A DNA stretch of 32,777 bases from an uncultured Lachnospiraceae bacterium (GCA_959022495.1 CAUEYX010000033.1:1-32777), one strand, 5' to 3'. Shown: positions 1 through 8,110, numbered from the stretch's first letter. Notes: generated by a model from the sequence alone, not told the origin. A program made the numbers and translations.

Positions 1-2
1 AG

Positions 3-42
3 AATAAGTCTGTAAGCTGTTTTAATTGCTTACAAACTTATT
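3..42. promoter_or_regulatory. Palindrome upstream of the first GH88 gene (operator or hairpin)
   Basis: Two 15-base arms, 3-17 and 28-42, are reverse complements with one mismatch (C10 opposite A35). They flank the 10-base centre TGTTTTAATT. The palindrome ends 18 bases before the GH88 start codon, with the ribosome binding site GAGGAG in between. It is AT-rich and has no U-tract after it, so an operator for a dimeric regulator fits better than a terminator. The regulator is not identified. The upstream gene is outside the window, so termination of that gene cannot be excluded. Confidence 0.45.
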
Positions 43-60
43 ATACGAGGAGACAGAAGG

Positions 61-1191
61 ATGAATAAAAAGGTATTTCAGGAAGCATTCGAAAAAGGAA
101 TGCGCATAACAGAAAAGCATCTCAATGATTTTAAGGGAGATGAATTGAAAGGCGGGTTCCCGGCTCCGGCCAGTGAGAACGACCGCTATCCCATGATAGA
201 GAACAATGACTGGACAGCGGGATTCTATACGGGCATCCTCTGGATGTGTTATGAGTATTCCGGGAATCCGGTATTTAAGGACCGGGCAATGGAGCAGATC
301 AAGAGCTTCCGTTACCGCATCGACAACCGCGTAGTCGTGGACCATCACGACATGGGCTTTATTTACAGCCTGTCCTGCGTGGCCGCTTATAAACTTACAG
401 GGGATGCGTTCGCGAAGGAAACAGCCCTCCTTGCGGCAGACAACCTGAAATCCAGGTTCCGCGTAAAGGGGCAGTTTATTCAGGCCTGGGGAGAGCTGGA
501 CACAAAAGAGAACTATCGTCTGATTATTGACTGTCTCTTAAATCTCCCCATCCTCTACTGGGCGTCTGAGGTTACGGGAGATGGATCGTACAGGGAGTGT
601 GCCCTGAAACATCTGGAGACAACGCGGAAGGTGATCTTCCGCCCGGATTATTCTACTTATCACACCTATTATTTTGATATGGAGACAGGCGAACCCGCAT
701 ACGGCGCTACAAAACAGGGATATTCGGATGAATCCACCTGGTCGCGGGGACAGTCCTGGGGTGTGTACGGCCTGATGCTCAACTATATGTATGAAAAGGT
801 GGACGGCATACCTGAAGAGTGGAAGAAGGTAACGGATTATTTCCTTGCGCATCTGCCAAAGGATAAGGCGGCGTACTGGGATTTCTATTTTATGGATGGG
901 CCTGAGCCAAGGGACAGCTCCGCGTCCGCTATCGCTGTATGCGGTATACTGGAAGCGTACAAACAGGGAATCTGCGGTGAAGAATACCTGGAACAGGCAT
1001 ATGAGATACTGGAAAGCCTGGCAGAGAACTACGCCGCGCCCGAAAATGACAGGGTGAACGGACTTCTGCTCCACTCTACCTATGGACGGCTCTTGGGAGA
1101 CGGGATCGATGAGTGCTGCCTGTGGGGAGATTATTTCTATATGGAGGCACTGATGAGAGTCATCAAACCAGAGTGGAGACCGTATTGGTGA
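61..1191 (+). CDS. GH88 unsaturated glucuronyl hydrolase (copy 1)
   Basis: A 376-residue protein with no signal peptide, so it should act in the cytoplasm. GH88 enzymes remove the 4,5-unsaturated uronic acid from the non-reducing end of oligosaccharides made by polysaccharide lyases. The family signatures are clear: VDHHDMGF around residues 93-100 and IIDCLLNLPILYW around 155-167. By comparison with the characterised Bacillus enzyme, Asp97 and Asp157 are the likely catalytic and substrate-positioning acids. NNDWTAGFYTG near residue 49 and the C-terminal ECCLWGDYFYMEAL are also typical. Length is normal. The ATG follows a GAGGAG site. The stop is only 3 bases from a long palindromic element. 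A paralogue lies at 18141-19355. GH105 is less likely given the HHDMGF motif. Confidence 0.93.
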   Translation: MNKKVFQEAFEKGMRITEKHLNDFKGDELKGGFPAPASENDRYPMIENNDWTAGFYTGILWMCYEYSGNPVFKDRAMEQIKSFRYRIDNRVVVDHHDMGFIYSLSCVAAYKLTGDAFAKETALLAADNLKSRFRVKGQFIQAWGELDTKENYRLIIDCLLNLPILYWASEVTGDGSYRECALKHLETTRKVIFRPDYSTYHTYYFDMETGEPAYGATKQGYSDESTWSRGQSWGVYGLMLNYMYEKVDGIPEEWKKVTDYFLAHLPKDKAAYWDFYFMDGPEPRDSSASAIAVCGILEAYKQGICGEEYLEQAYEILESLAENYAAPENDRVNGLLLHSTYGRLLGDGIDECCLWGDYFYMEALMRVIKPEWRPYW

Positions 1192-1194
1192 TCA

Positions 1195-1542
1195 ATCTGG
1201 ATTTGTGGGGGTGACGATTTTAAATGAATGGGTCCGAAAACAGCAGGATTATTTGAGGACGTATTCATGGAGAACGGGGATGTGGATTTGGCTCCGGTTC
1301 CGCAATCCGGGAAAATCTAAAAGGCAGGAAGCACGGCTAAATACAATGGAACAGTGGAAGATTCGGCTTACGCCTCAGGCATCCACTGTTCCATTAACGC
1401 CGCGCTCCCTGCCTTTAAGAATTTCCAGCGGATTCCTCCAAGTCACCAAATCCACGCCCCCGTTCTCCACGAATACGCCCTTCAAAATATTGCTGTTTTC
1501 GGACCCATTCACTTAAAATCGTCTCCCCCACAAATCCAGATT
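1195..1542 (-). repeat. Long imperfect palindrome (about 350 bp hairpin element), copy 1
   Basis: The two halves are reverse complements over about 160 bases each. The outer end AATCTGGATTTG (1195-1206) pairs perfectly with 1531-1542. The apex is a perfect 14-bp stem (1345-1358 with 1382-1395) closing a 23-base loop at 1359-1381. The element fills the gap between two convergent genes exactly: it starts 3 bases after the GH88 stop, and its last base is the first base of the opposite gene's stop codon. A second copy is at 32158 onward with the identical loop and compensated stem changes. Strand is given as minus because most arm-to-arm transitions become G-U pairs in minus-strand RNA. Short reading frames in it (for example GTG at 1512 on the minus strand) are probably by-products. 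Family identity is unknown to me. Confidence 0.85.
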
Positions 1543-2324
1543 TAAGCCTCTGTGCCGTACACTTCGATCTGTGTCAGCGCCGGGAACGGCGACGCGTCTT
1601 CCGCCTTGATCAGATGGGACAGTTCCATCCAGCGGATTGTTTTCGGTTCAAAGGTGAATTCCTGCGCGCTGGCTGTTTTCTTGAGATTCAGTTCCATTGC
1701 GGACCCGTCGGAGAATGTGATGGAAGCTTTTGTCCACCAGCTGTCATGTGGGAAGTCGGCGCGCAGATACATGAAGATACGGTCGATGGTTACATCCCGT
1801 CCGAAGTCCAGTTTCATCGCGGCTTTTGGATCGCGGTTGATTCCCCAGGAAGCATAAGGCCACTCTCCATGGCAGGAATTGGCTGTCACTCCGTCGATGG
1901 CGTTCTTCGCGGCAAAGACGGCCTCGCCCCTTGTCTCAATGTTGGCGGAAGCATGAGGGTAGCAGACATCGTTGACATGGCAGTCGTTGACATTAAACGC
2001 GATGTTGCGGTATGCGCTGACCTCAAAATCCCGTGCCCTGCGGATCGTGAGCAGATGCGTTTTCCCGGAGAACACTTTTGGGGAAAGATTGATGCGTTTC
2101 TCACCAAACGGAATCGGGTAACTATAGTCTCCGGTCAGATATACCAGTGATCTTCCCAGTGCGTCATCAAGCTGAAGCCAGGCAAAGACCGGACCGTCCG
2201 ACACTTCGATCAGGACGCGGTCTCCTTCCTGATATTCACGTGTCACTGTGAGGTTGATTTCATCCTCATCTCTCCCGACAGCAACAGCAAATTCATTTTT
2301 GTCAATCACTTTGATACAAAACAT
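1542..2324 (-). CDS. Cytoplasmic discoidin-like (F5/8 type C / CBM32-like) protein
   Basis: A protein of about 260 residues. I use the ATG at 2322-2324 rather than an upstream start at 2366 because AAGGAGGGAT lies just ahead of it and the residues before it do not look conserved. No signal peptide is visible, so it is probably cytoplasmic. The N-terminal half (about 1-110) looks like a beta-sandwich. The C-terminal half resembles a galactose-binding-like fold: SANIETRGEAVFAAKNAIDG, then SWGINRDPKAAMKLDFGRDV, and ends TQIEVYGTEA. Such modules bind sugars. There is no enzyme motif. It is divergent from the giant gene at 2569 and convergent with GH88. A role in handling imported oligosaccharides is inferred from position only. 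Confidence 0.65.
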   Translation of the reverse strand: MFCIKVIDKNEFAVAVGRDEDEINLTVTREYQEGDRVLIEVSDGPVFAWLQLDDALGRSLVYLTGDYSYPIPFGEKRINLSPKVFSGKTHLLTIRRARDFEVSAYRNIAFNVNDCHVNDVCYPHASANIETRGEAVFAAKNAIDGVTANSCHGEWPYASWGINRDPKAAMKLDFGRDVTIDRIFMYLRADFPHDSWWTKASITFSDGSAMELNLKKTASAQEFTFEPKTIRWMELSHLIKAEDASPFPALTQIEVYGTEA

Positions 2325-2356
2325 AGCTGTATCCCTCCTTCTGTATACTGTCCTAC

Positions 2357-2386
2357 ATTCTAACATGAGAAAAAATGAAAAGTAAA
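2357..2386 (-). promoter_or_regulatory. Promoter of the discoidin-like gene
   Basis: On the minus strand, a -35 TTTACT (2381-2386) and a -10 TAGAAT (2357-2362) are separated by 18 bases, with a TG one base before the -10 (extended -10). The stretch ATTTACTTTT around the -35 resembles the ATTTACTATT around the -35 boxes at 2447 and 19556. Confidence 0.5.
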
Positions 2387-2442
2387 TACCCTGGAACGTT
2401 CAGGCTCTCAGATTGAAAAAAAGTATTACGATTTAATTTTAT

Positions 2443-2475
2443 TACATTTACTATTCTATTTTTTTTGCTGATAAT
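2443..2475 (+). promoter_or_regulatory. Promoter of giant surface protein 1, with shared TACATTTACTATT motif
   Basis: A -35 TTTACT (2447-2452), 17-base T-rich spacer and -10 GATAAT (2470-2475) precede the gene at 2569. The 13-mer TACATTTACTATT (2443-2455) covering the -35 recurs exactly at 19552-19564, at the same distance from that promoter's -10. It is a candidate regulator site, perhaps for the AraC-type regulator encoded at 13075-14715. The 5' leader would be about 85 bases. Confidence 0.5.
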
Positions 2476-2568
2476 CAAACTGGAAATTTATCATTCGGAT
2501 TTTAGGTGGGAATGGGACAGGAAAATCAAAAATCCGGGGAACGACAAACGTGAAGGAGGAAAAAGAGG

Positions 2569-5500
2569 ATGAAATCGAACTCGTTCAGATTATGGAAACG
2601 GGTGCTTGCGGGAGCTATGACCGCTGTCCTGATCGCGGGCGGCAGTTCCACTGCCGTATCCGCGGAAGGAGGCGGCAGCGCGGCGGAGAAACGCGTGGAA
2701 GCCAGAGAAGGGCAGCAGAGTGTATATACATTTACCGATGAGTATAATGAGACGCAGGGCCCTGTATGGCGTTACCGATGGCTGGATAAGGACACCGGCA
2801 GTATCAGTGACATGACATGGAGCAGTGGAAACAGCCGCTGGGAAGAAGGCGGACACAGCAATCACTGGATGCGCATTTTCAGTGACGGGCTGATGTCTGG
2901 AAATGACGGCTGCTCTGCAGTGATTGAGTGGACAGCGCCAAAGGACGGAACGGTCCTGATCACGGCAGGAGCCATCAATGGACTCGTCAGCGAAAACGAG
3001 ATCTCGATGGAACTGGAACGCACGGACCGGGACGGAGCATCCATGAGTGTCGCGCACAATGGGGAAACGATCTGGGGAGCATGCTCCACGCTGAATAACC
3101 GCAAACATCTTGCCTTTGACCCGCTGCGTGTCTCAGTAAAAGCCGGCGATACAATTCGGTTTATTGAAAATGGTGACGGCGGGAAACAGGAATACAATAA
3201 TGACCGGGTATACTGGAATCCGGTTATCACTTATGAGGAGGACGATTCAGGCGTCCGTCTCGGCGGCGGGGAGATGATTTCCGGAAGCCAGGTCTCTTTT
3301 GACGCGGTAAACTTAGATCAGATTACGGCGGAGGATGTAAAAGTATATGCTTCCGTAAATGGGGCGCAGCGAGCGGAGCTGGATGTGACAGACGCTGTGG
3401 CAGAAGGCGGGAAACTTACGGTGTCCTTTGCCCCTGTCATGCAAGAAAACGCGCGTGTACAGCTCTCTGTGGTTACGGCAGGGACAAGCGCGATGACAGA
3501 ATATGACACGGCTGACTATCCGTCGGAGCTGGTTGAGATCACCGCCGGGACAGTCGGTGAGGGCGGATCGATTTCCCCGGAAGGGACGGTCTCTGTACAA
3601 AAAGGAGAGTCCGTTACGTTTACGTTTACGCCGGACAAAGGATATGAGCTGTACCGCTTATGGATCAATGGGGAACAGCAGGATATCGGCAAGATGGTCA
3701 AAGATGGAAAGCTCACTCTGGAAAATGTGGAAGAAGCCACAGAAGTAAAAGCAGCATTTTACTTAAAAGGTGAGACGCGTGGAACCACATATTATGTGGA
3801 CGCGAAAGACGGGGACGATTCCAATGAAGGCACCGGTAAGGATGAGGCTTGGAAGAGCCTTGAGAAAATCAACAGCACCACGTTTGAGCCGGGAGACAAG
3901 ATCCTGTTGAAGGCAGGGTGCACATGGAGCGGCTATCTGTGGCCCAAGGGCGAGGGGGATGAACTGGACCCCATCACACTGGGTAAATACGGGGATGAAG
4001 ATTTATATCCCATCATTAACGGGAACGGGACCATGCCTTATGACTGGAACCAGAAAGGCACCGATCCCACTTACACCCCGGCAGTCATGCTCTATGACCA
4101 GAGCTATTGGGTAATTGAAGATCTGGAAGTCACCAATAATTTTGATACAGCTTATAATCAGGTGGGAATCCTGATCTGGACCACCGGGCGCAATGGCGAG
4201 ACAAAGGACGTGACCGTGCGGGAGTGCTATGTGCACGATGTGACGGCTGTTCAGTCCAGCAATAAGCTGACCGGCGGCATTATCGGAATGGGCTCTGACT
4301 TCGGGCTGGACGGGAATCCCGTCGAAGGGGAGATCCAGGCAGAATATGGATTCGACGGATTGTATATTGTCAATAACCATGTGAAAAATGTCCAGAAAGA
4401 GGGTGTGCGGACGTCCGGAAGCGGGACCCATTTCCGCAATACACAGACGCATGAAGATGTTGTGTTCCGCGGGAACTATATAGAAGAGATCTATGGCGAC
4501 GGCATTGTCCTCGCGGAAGTAGGGCAGGAAGGCCTTGTAGAGAGCAACGTGGTAAAGAATGCCTGCAATGTCAGCGAGGCGAACTACGCGGGAGCCTGGA
4601 GCTGGCAGTGCAGTAACACAGTTTACCGCTACAATGAAGTTTTTGGCATCGAGTATGGTTATAATGACGGGGAGGCATTCGATTTTGACATCGGCTGCGC
4701 CAATCACGCGTTCGTATACAATTACAGCCATAATAATAAGGGCGGCCTTCTTCTGACCATGTACCACAGCCCTACTGATACATTCGCGTACAACATTTCC
4801 GCCAATGACGGAAAACCCAGCCAGGAGTTATTCCACTGCGCAGTGGGGAACCAGTATATTTATAACAACACGATTTACATCGGCAAGGGGATTTCCACCC
4901 ATCTCTTCAATGAAGGAAATGTGGGATTCTTTAAAAATAATATTGTGCTGGTACACGGAGAGCTTCTGGATCTCTTTAGCGGAAGCGGCAGCTTAAGTGA
5001 ATCCGGAGTGACAAACAATCTCTTTTATCCCGCCGCGGCCACAAGCGGCATGAGTGAGGAAATCCTTGCCAATAATAAGATCGCTGATCCGCTCCTTCCG
5101 GGCGCCTCCTTATCTTTGGATGAGGAATACGCGCTCTCTTCCGGCCTGACCTATGAGACAATGGGACAGGGAGAAGAGTGGCTGGACGGATTCAGGGACA
5201 GGGCATCTATCTTTAAACTCACGGAAGGCTCTCCGGCCATTGACGCGGGCACGCCGATTGCGGACCCGAACTTCACATTTACGGAGGATCTCTTCGGTAA
5301 TCCGATTCGTAACAACCCGGATATCGGAGCTCACGAGTTCAGCGGGGACCCGGGACCTGTGGATGAGGATGTCAAAAAACCGGAGACCATCCGGCTGGGT
5401 CAGAATGACATTTATCTGCTGACCGGGGACAAACAGACTCTTGAAGCGGAAGTGGGACCGGCGGACGCTTTGGATACCAGCGTGGTATTTGAGAGCTCAG

Positions 5501-5874
5501 ATCCCGAGGTGGCAGAGGTATCCGCGGACGGCACAGTGATCGGTGTGTCGGAAGGTACTGCGGTGATTACTGCCAGGGCGAACGCGGACCACAGCGTCAA
5601 GGCAGAGTGCCGGGTTCATGTCTATCAGCGGAACGGGCAGACCGTAATCGCCGCCGCGGACGGATATGTCCGTGACAATGGGAACAATACGGGGACGGCG
5701 GATAATATCTTCGTTAAAAATGACAGTGTAGGCTGGCGCAGCATGGGGCTTGTGCGGTTTGACCTGACGGATGTGAGCGCGGACTTCGTAAACGCGGGAC
5801 TGCAGTTCTATGTGATGGACGGGAAGACAACACCCGTGGAGGCGACAATCTTTGACGTTTCCGGCCAGGCGTAG
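2569..5874 (+). CDS. Giant secreted beta-helix protein 1, N-terminal part, ended by premature TAG
   Basis: 1101 residues. Signal peptide 1-32 (cleavage near VSA-EG); a beta-sandwich, CBM-like region about 48-225; Ig-like domains about 235-320; an InlB-B-like repeat about 325-398; a right-handed parallel beta-helix about 405-920, opening YYVDAKDGDD and closing NPDIGAHEF; a Big_2-type domain about 936-1022; and the start of a DNRLRE-type domain from about 1024. The helix could be a polysaccharide lyase or epimerase catalytic domain, but I cannot assign a PL family. AAGGAGG precedes the ATG. The frame stays open beyond the TAG at 5872-5874, and the remaining domains plus a sortase signal continue in the same frame to 8094. 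As read, the product lacks its wall anchor. Presumably once one protein of about 1841 residues. Confidence 0.85.
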   Translation: MKSNSFRLWKRVLAGAMTAVLIAGGSSTAVSAEGGGSAAEKRVEAREGQQSVYTFTDEYNETQGPVWRYRWLDKDTGSISDMTWSSGNSRWEEGGHSNHWMRIFSDGLMSGNDGCSAVIEWTAPKDGTVLITAGAINGLVSENEISMELERTDRDGASMSVAHNGETIWGACSTLNNRKHLAFDPLRVSVKAGDTIRFIENGDGGKQEYNNDRVYWNPVITYEEDDSGVRLGGGEMISGSQVSFDAVNLDQITAEDVKVYASVNGAQRAELDVTDAVAEGGKLTVSFAPVMQENARVQLSVVTAGTSAMTEYDTADYPSELVEITAGTVGEGGSISPEGTVSVQKGESVTFTFTPDKGYELYRLWINGEQQDIGKMVKDGKLTLENVEEATEVKAAFYLKGETRGTTYYVDAKDGDDSNEGTGKDEAWKSLEKINSTTFEPGDKILLKAGCTWSGYLWPKGEGDELDPITLGKYGDEDLYPIINGNGTMPYDWNQKGTDPTYTPAVMLYDQSYWVIEDLEVTNNFDTAYNQVGILIWTTGRNGETKDVTVRECYVHDVTAVQSSNKLTGGIIGMGSDFGLDGNPVEGEIQAEYGFDGLYIVNNHVKNVQKEGVRTSGSGTHFRNTQTHEDVVFRGNYIEEIYGDGIVLAEVGQEGLVESNVVKNACNVSEANYAGAWSWQCSNTVYRYNEVFGIEYGYNDGEAFDFDIGCANHAFVYNYSHNNKGGLLLTMYHSPTDTFAYNISANDGKPSQELFHCAVGNQYIYNNTIYIGKGISTHLFNEGNVGFFKNNIVLVHGELLDLFSGSGSLSESGVTNNLFYPAAATSGMSEEILANNKIADPLLPGASLSLDEEYALSSGLTYETMGQGEEWLDGFRDRASIFKLTEGSPAIDAGTPIADPNFTFTEDLFGNPIRNNPDIGAHEFSGDPGPVDEDVKKPETIRLGQNDIYLLTGDKQTLEAEVGPADALDTSVVFESSDPEVAEVSADGTVIGVSEGTAVITARANADHSVKAECRVHVYQRNGQTVIAAADGYVRDNGNNTGTADNIFVKNDSVGWRSMGLVRFDLTDVSADFVNAGLQFYVMDGKTTPVEATIFDVSGQA
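5872..5874 (+). other. In-frame amber codon at a tryptophan position
   Basis: TAG interrupts a DNRLRE-type domain between SGQA and DEESMTWDN. A second copy of this domain in the same protein (around 7290-7330) reads VSGSNWSEETATWDG, so the TAG aligns with Trp (TGG). Flanking reading is continuous in the same frame. GAGGAG at 5878-5883 lies 3 bases before ATG 5887, a little close, but reinitiation there is possible. Confidence 0.8.
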
Positions 5875-5886
5875 GACGAGGAGTCC

Positions 5887-8094
5887 ATGACGTGGGACAA
5901 TGCCCCCACAGGCGGTACAGAAGTTGCGAAATTCTCGGTGGACAGCAGTGATACCGGGAAGCGGATCTCCATAGACCTTACAGAATATTTGAAAAATAAA
6001 TTAGAGCAGGGGACTGAAGAGGTTTCGTTCCGTATCGAGGTGACCGGCTCATCGGGAAGCAACAGTCAGTTTACACTGGGAAGCCGCGAAAACGCGGGGA
6101 ATGAACCGATGATTGTCTTCAGCAATGACTCTGTGGCCAGCGTGGAAAGTGTGCGCGTGGATACCGCGGTCGGGAAAGCGCCGGTTCTTCCGAAGACGGT
6201 GAAGGCTTCCGGACTGGACGGGGAGACCTTTGACGCGGAGGTCGTATGGGAAGAGATCGCTCCTTCGAAATACGCGGAAGAGGGGCAGTTTACCGTAACC
6301 GGAAAGGTAGAGGGATACAGCATGCCGGCAGTAGCCACGGTGCGCGTATCGGATACCATTATTGTGGACGCAGAGAATGCCGAGTGCTCCACTCCGGCAG
6401 GCATCGCGCCGAATCTGCCGGATACGGTCACAGTGACTTATATTACAGGAAAAACGGGAGACGCGCCTGTTGTATGGAATACCATAAGCGAAGAGAGTTA
6501 CGCGGTGCCCGGGACCTTTGAAGTAAAGGGGACAATTGAAGGCTATGCGGCCGGAACAACCGCTGTCGTGACAGTGACAGATGCCATTGGAGTGTCCGCG
6601 GAGCCGGTTACAGCGAATGGACTGACCGGATATGAGCCGCTGCTCCCGGTGCGGGTACAGGTGAAATACAGTGACGGCAGCGCGCAGGATGAAACGGTCG
6701 TATGGGATGCCATAGCACCGGAACAGTGGGAGAAGGACGGTACATTCGAGGCGGCAGGAACCACACAGAGCGGAGTGGACGCGTTCTGCAGGGTGACCAT
6801 GTACACAGCAGCAGCGGAAGACAATTTAAGCATCGAGAATCCCCAGGGCAAATATCCGGCTCTCTCGCGGACAGTTACACTGAAGGCAGGAGAGGAACGC
6901 TTTGAGATGCTGGCAGCATGGCAGCCGGTGAAAGCAGAGGATTATACGGGAGCAGATGATTTTACCGTAGAAGGAACGGTCGCGGGCACAAAGGTTCCGG
7001 TAAGCATTACCGTCCGCCAGACGGAGGCAGTCCCGGCAGTGGCAGGCGAGGTGACAGCGGTGGAGGATGTCAAGATACAGGCGTCCCCTTCAGACAAAAA
7101 TTTTGCCGGCGAAACCACATTAAATGTAAAAAATACAACTTATGATAAAGCATACAAGAGGGACAGCCTTGTGAAATTTGATCTGTCCGGCGTAGAAGGC
7201 GGATGGCAGAATCTGACAGGCCTGACTTTGAGATTGTATCTGATAAACCGGGAAGATTACGGAACGGAAAGCTATCTGAGTGTCTGGGTTTCCGGATCAA
7301 ACTGGAGCGAGGAGACGGCCACATGGGACGGCATCACACAGTCCGGTTATAAGATCGCTCTTCTTGCGGAACATGTACCGGTCCGCAATGACCAGGTGGG
7401 AAGTTATGTTGAGTTTGATGTGACGGGCGCGCTGCCTTATATTGAGAATGGGCTTGTGACATTCGCCCTGGGCATTGAGAAAAACCCGGCTGAAAACCTG
7501 GACGGCAGCCACAGCGCCCTCACCTTCGCTTCTGAGGAGGCTGGGGAAGAGACCGCGCCGAAGCTGGAGTACACAAACCGCTATATCACGATGATGGAGA
7601 TGCCGTCAGCAGAGGTGGAACCGGGATGCCTGCCCGAACTTCCTGAGACGGTGACAGTTACATTCAGTGACGGAGCAACGGAAGAAATCGCGGCTGCATG
7701 GGATGCGATGACCCAGTCCATGTTCTCTGAAGCTGGGACAGTCTATGTGTCCGGGACCGCGGAAGCGTTATATACCGCAGTGACCGCAGAAGTGCGGGTG
7801 AAGGCCGCAGACCCGGAGGAACCGAAAGATCCGGAAGAGCCGAAAGACCCGGAAGAGCCGAAAGATCCGGATGACGGTGCTGGCACCGGACAGGACGGCG
7901 TCGATCCGGATGGCGCCGGACAGGGCGGCACTGGGCAGGACGGAACGGCGGGAGCAGGCGGAAGTACAGGAACCGGCTCCGGTCCGGAAACGGGAGACGG
8001 AGTCTCAATGGCGGCAGTATTTTGTGCAGTGCTGGCAGCAGTGATGTCTGCCGCTGCCGTGGCGGCTGTTTATCGGAGGCGCCGCCGTCAGTAA
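5887..8094 (+). CDS. Giant surface protein 1, C-terminal part: Big_4 repeats, DNRLRE domain, sorting signal
   Basis: 735 residues from the first ATG after the amber codon, in the same frame as the preceding gene. It starts inside a DNRLRE domain, so it is not a natural N-terminus and has no signal peptide. Next come four Ig-like (Big_4-type) repeats (about 85-385) with recurrent motifs such as VVWDAI or VVWEEI and a final TV.GT...Y pattern. A second DNRLRE domain follows (about 395-560), then a fifth Big_4 domain (about 568-640), a DPEEPK repeat, a Gly-rich linker, GPETGD near residue 699, a hydrophobic segment and RRRRRQ. That end is a sortase signal of the LPXTG type with Leu replaced. Without export it would be stranded in the cytoplasm, so it is probably non-functional unless the amber codon is read through. 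Confidence 0.8.
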   Translation: MTWDNAPTGGTEVAKFSVDSSDTGKRISIDLTEYLKNKLEQGTEEVSFRIEVTGSSGSNSQFTLGSRENAGNEPMIVFSNDSVASVESVRVDTAVGKAPVLPKTVKASGLDGETFDAEVVWEEIAPSKYAEEGQFTVTGKVEGYSMPAVATVRVSDTIIVDAENAECSTPAGIAPNLPDTVTVTYITGKTGDAPVVWNTISEESYAVPGTFEVKGTIEGYAAGTTAVVTVTDAIGVSAEPVTANGLTGYEPLLPVRVQVKYSDGSAQDETVVWDAIAPEQWEKDGTFEAAGTTQSGVDAFCRVTMYTAAAEDNLSIENPQGKYPALSRTVTLKAGEERFEMLAAWQPVKAEDYTGADDFTVEGTVAGTKVPVSITVRQTEAVPAVAGEVTAVEDVKIQASPSDKNFAGETTLNVKNTTYDKAYKRDSLVKFDLSGVEGGWQNLTGLTLRLYLINREDYGTESYLSVWVSGSNWSEETATWDGITQSGYKIALLAEHVPVRNDQVGSYVEFDVTGALPYIENGLVTFALGIEKNPAENLDGSHSALTFASEEAGEETAPKLEYTNRYITMMEMPSAEVEPGCLPELPETVTVTFSDGATEEIAAAWDAMTQSMFSEAGTVYVSGTAEALYTAVTAEVRVKAADPEEPKDPEEPKDPEEPKDPDDGAGTGQDGVDPDGAGQGGTGQDGTAGAGGSTGTGSGPETGDGVSMAAVFCAVLAAVMSAAAVAAVYRRRRRQ
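7810..7863 (+). repeat. 18-bp tandem repeat (DPEEPK x3)
   Basis: Three consecutive 18-base units encode DPEEPK, followed by a partial DPDD. It forms the Pro-rich wall-spanning linker before the sorting signal. Units differ only at synonymous positions, which points to slippage-prone length variation. Confidence 0.8.
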
Positions 8095-8110
8095 ATCGGA
8101 ACCATATCAG

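Noticed and set aside
1195..1542. Diversity-generating retroelement or retron reading of the palindrome, prompted by A-for-G differences between arms
   Set aside because: No reverse transcriptase gene is in the window, and the differences include non-A changes and indels; G-U pairing in a minus-strand RNA explains them better.
1205..1545. Open frames of 60-100 codons on the plus strand over palindrome copy 1
   Set aside because: They run through both arms of the inverted repeat and the frame differs from copy 2 because of an indel; they are products of the repeat, not genes.
7810..7863. CRISPR-like array
   Set aside because: The short tandem repeats encode a Pro-rich linker in frame and have no spacers.
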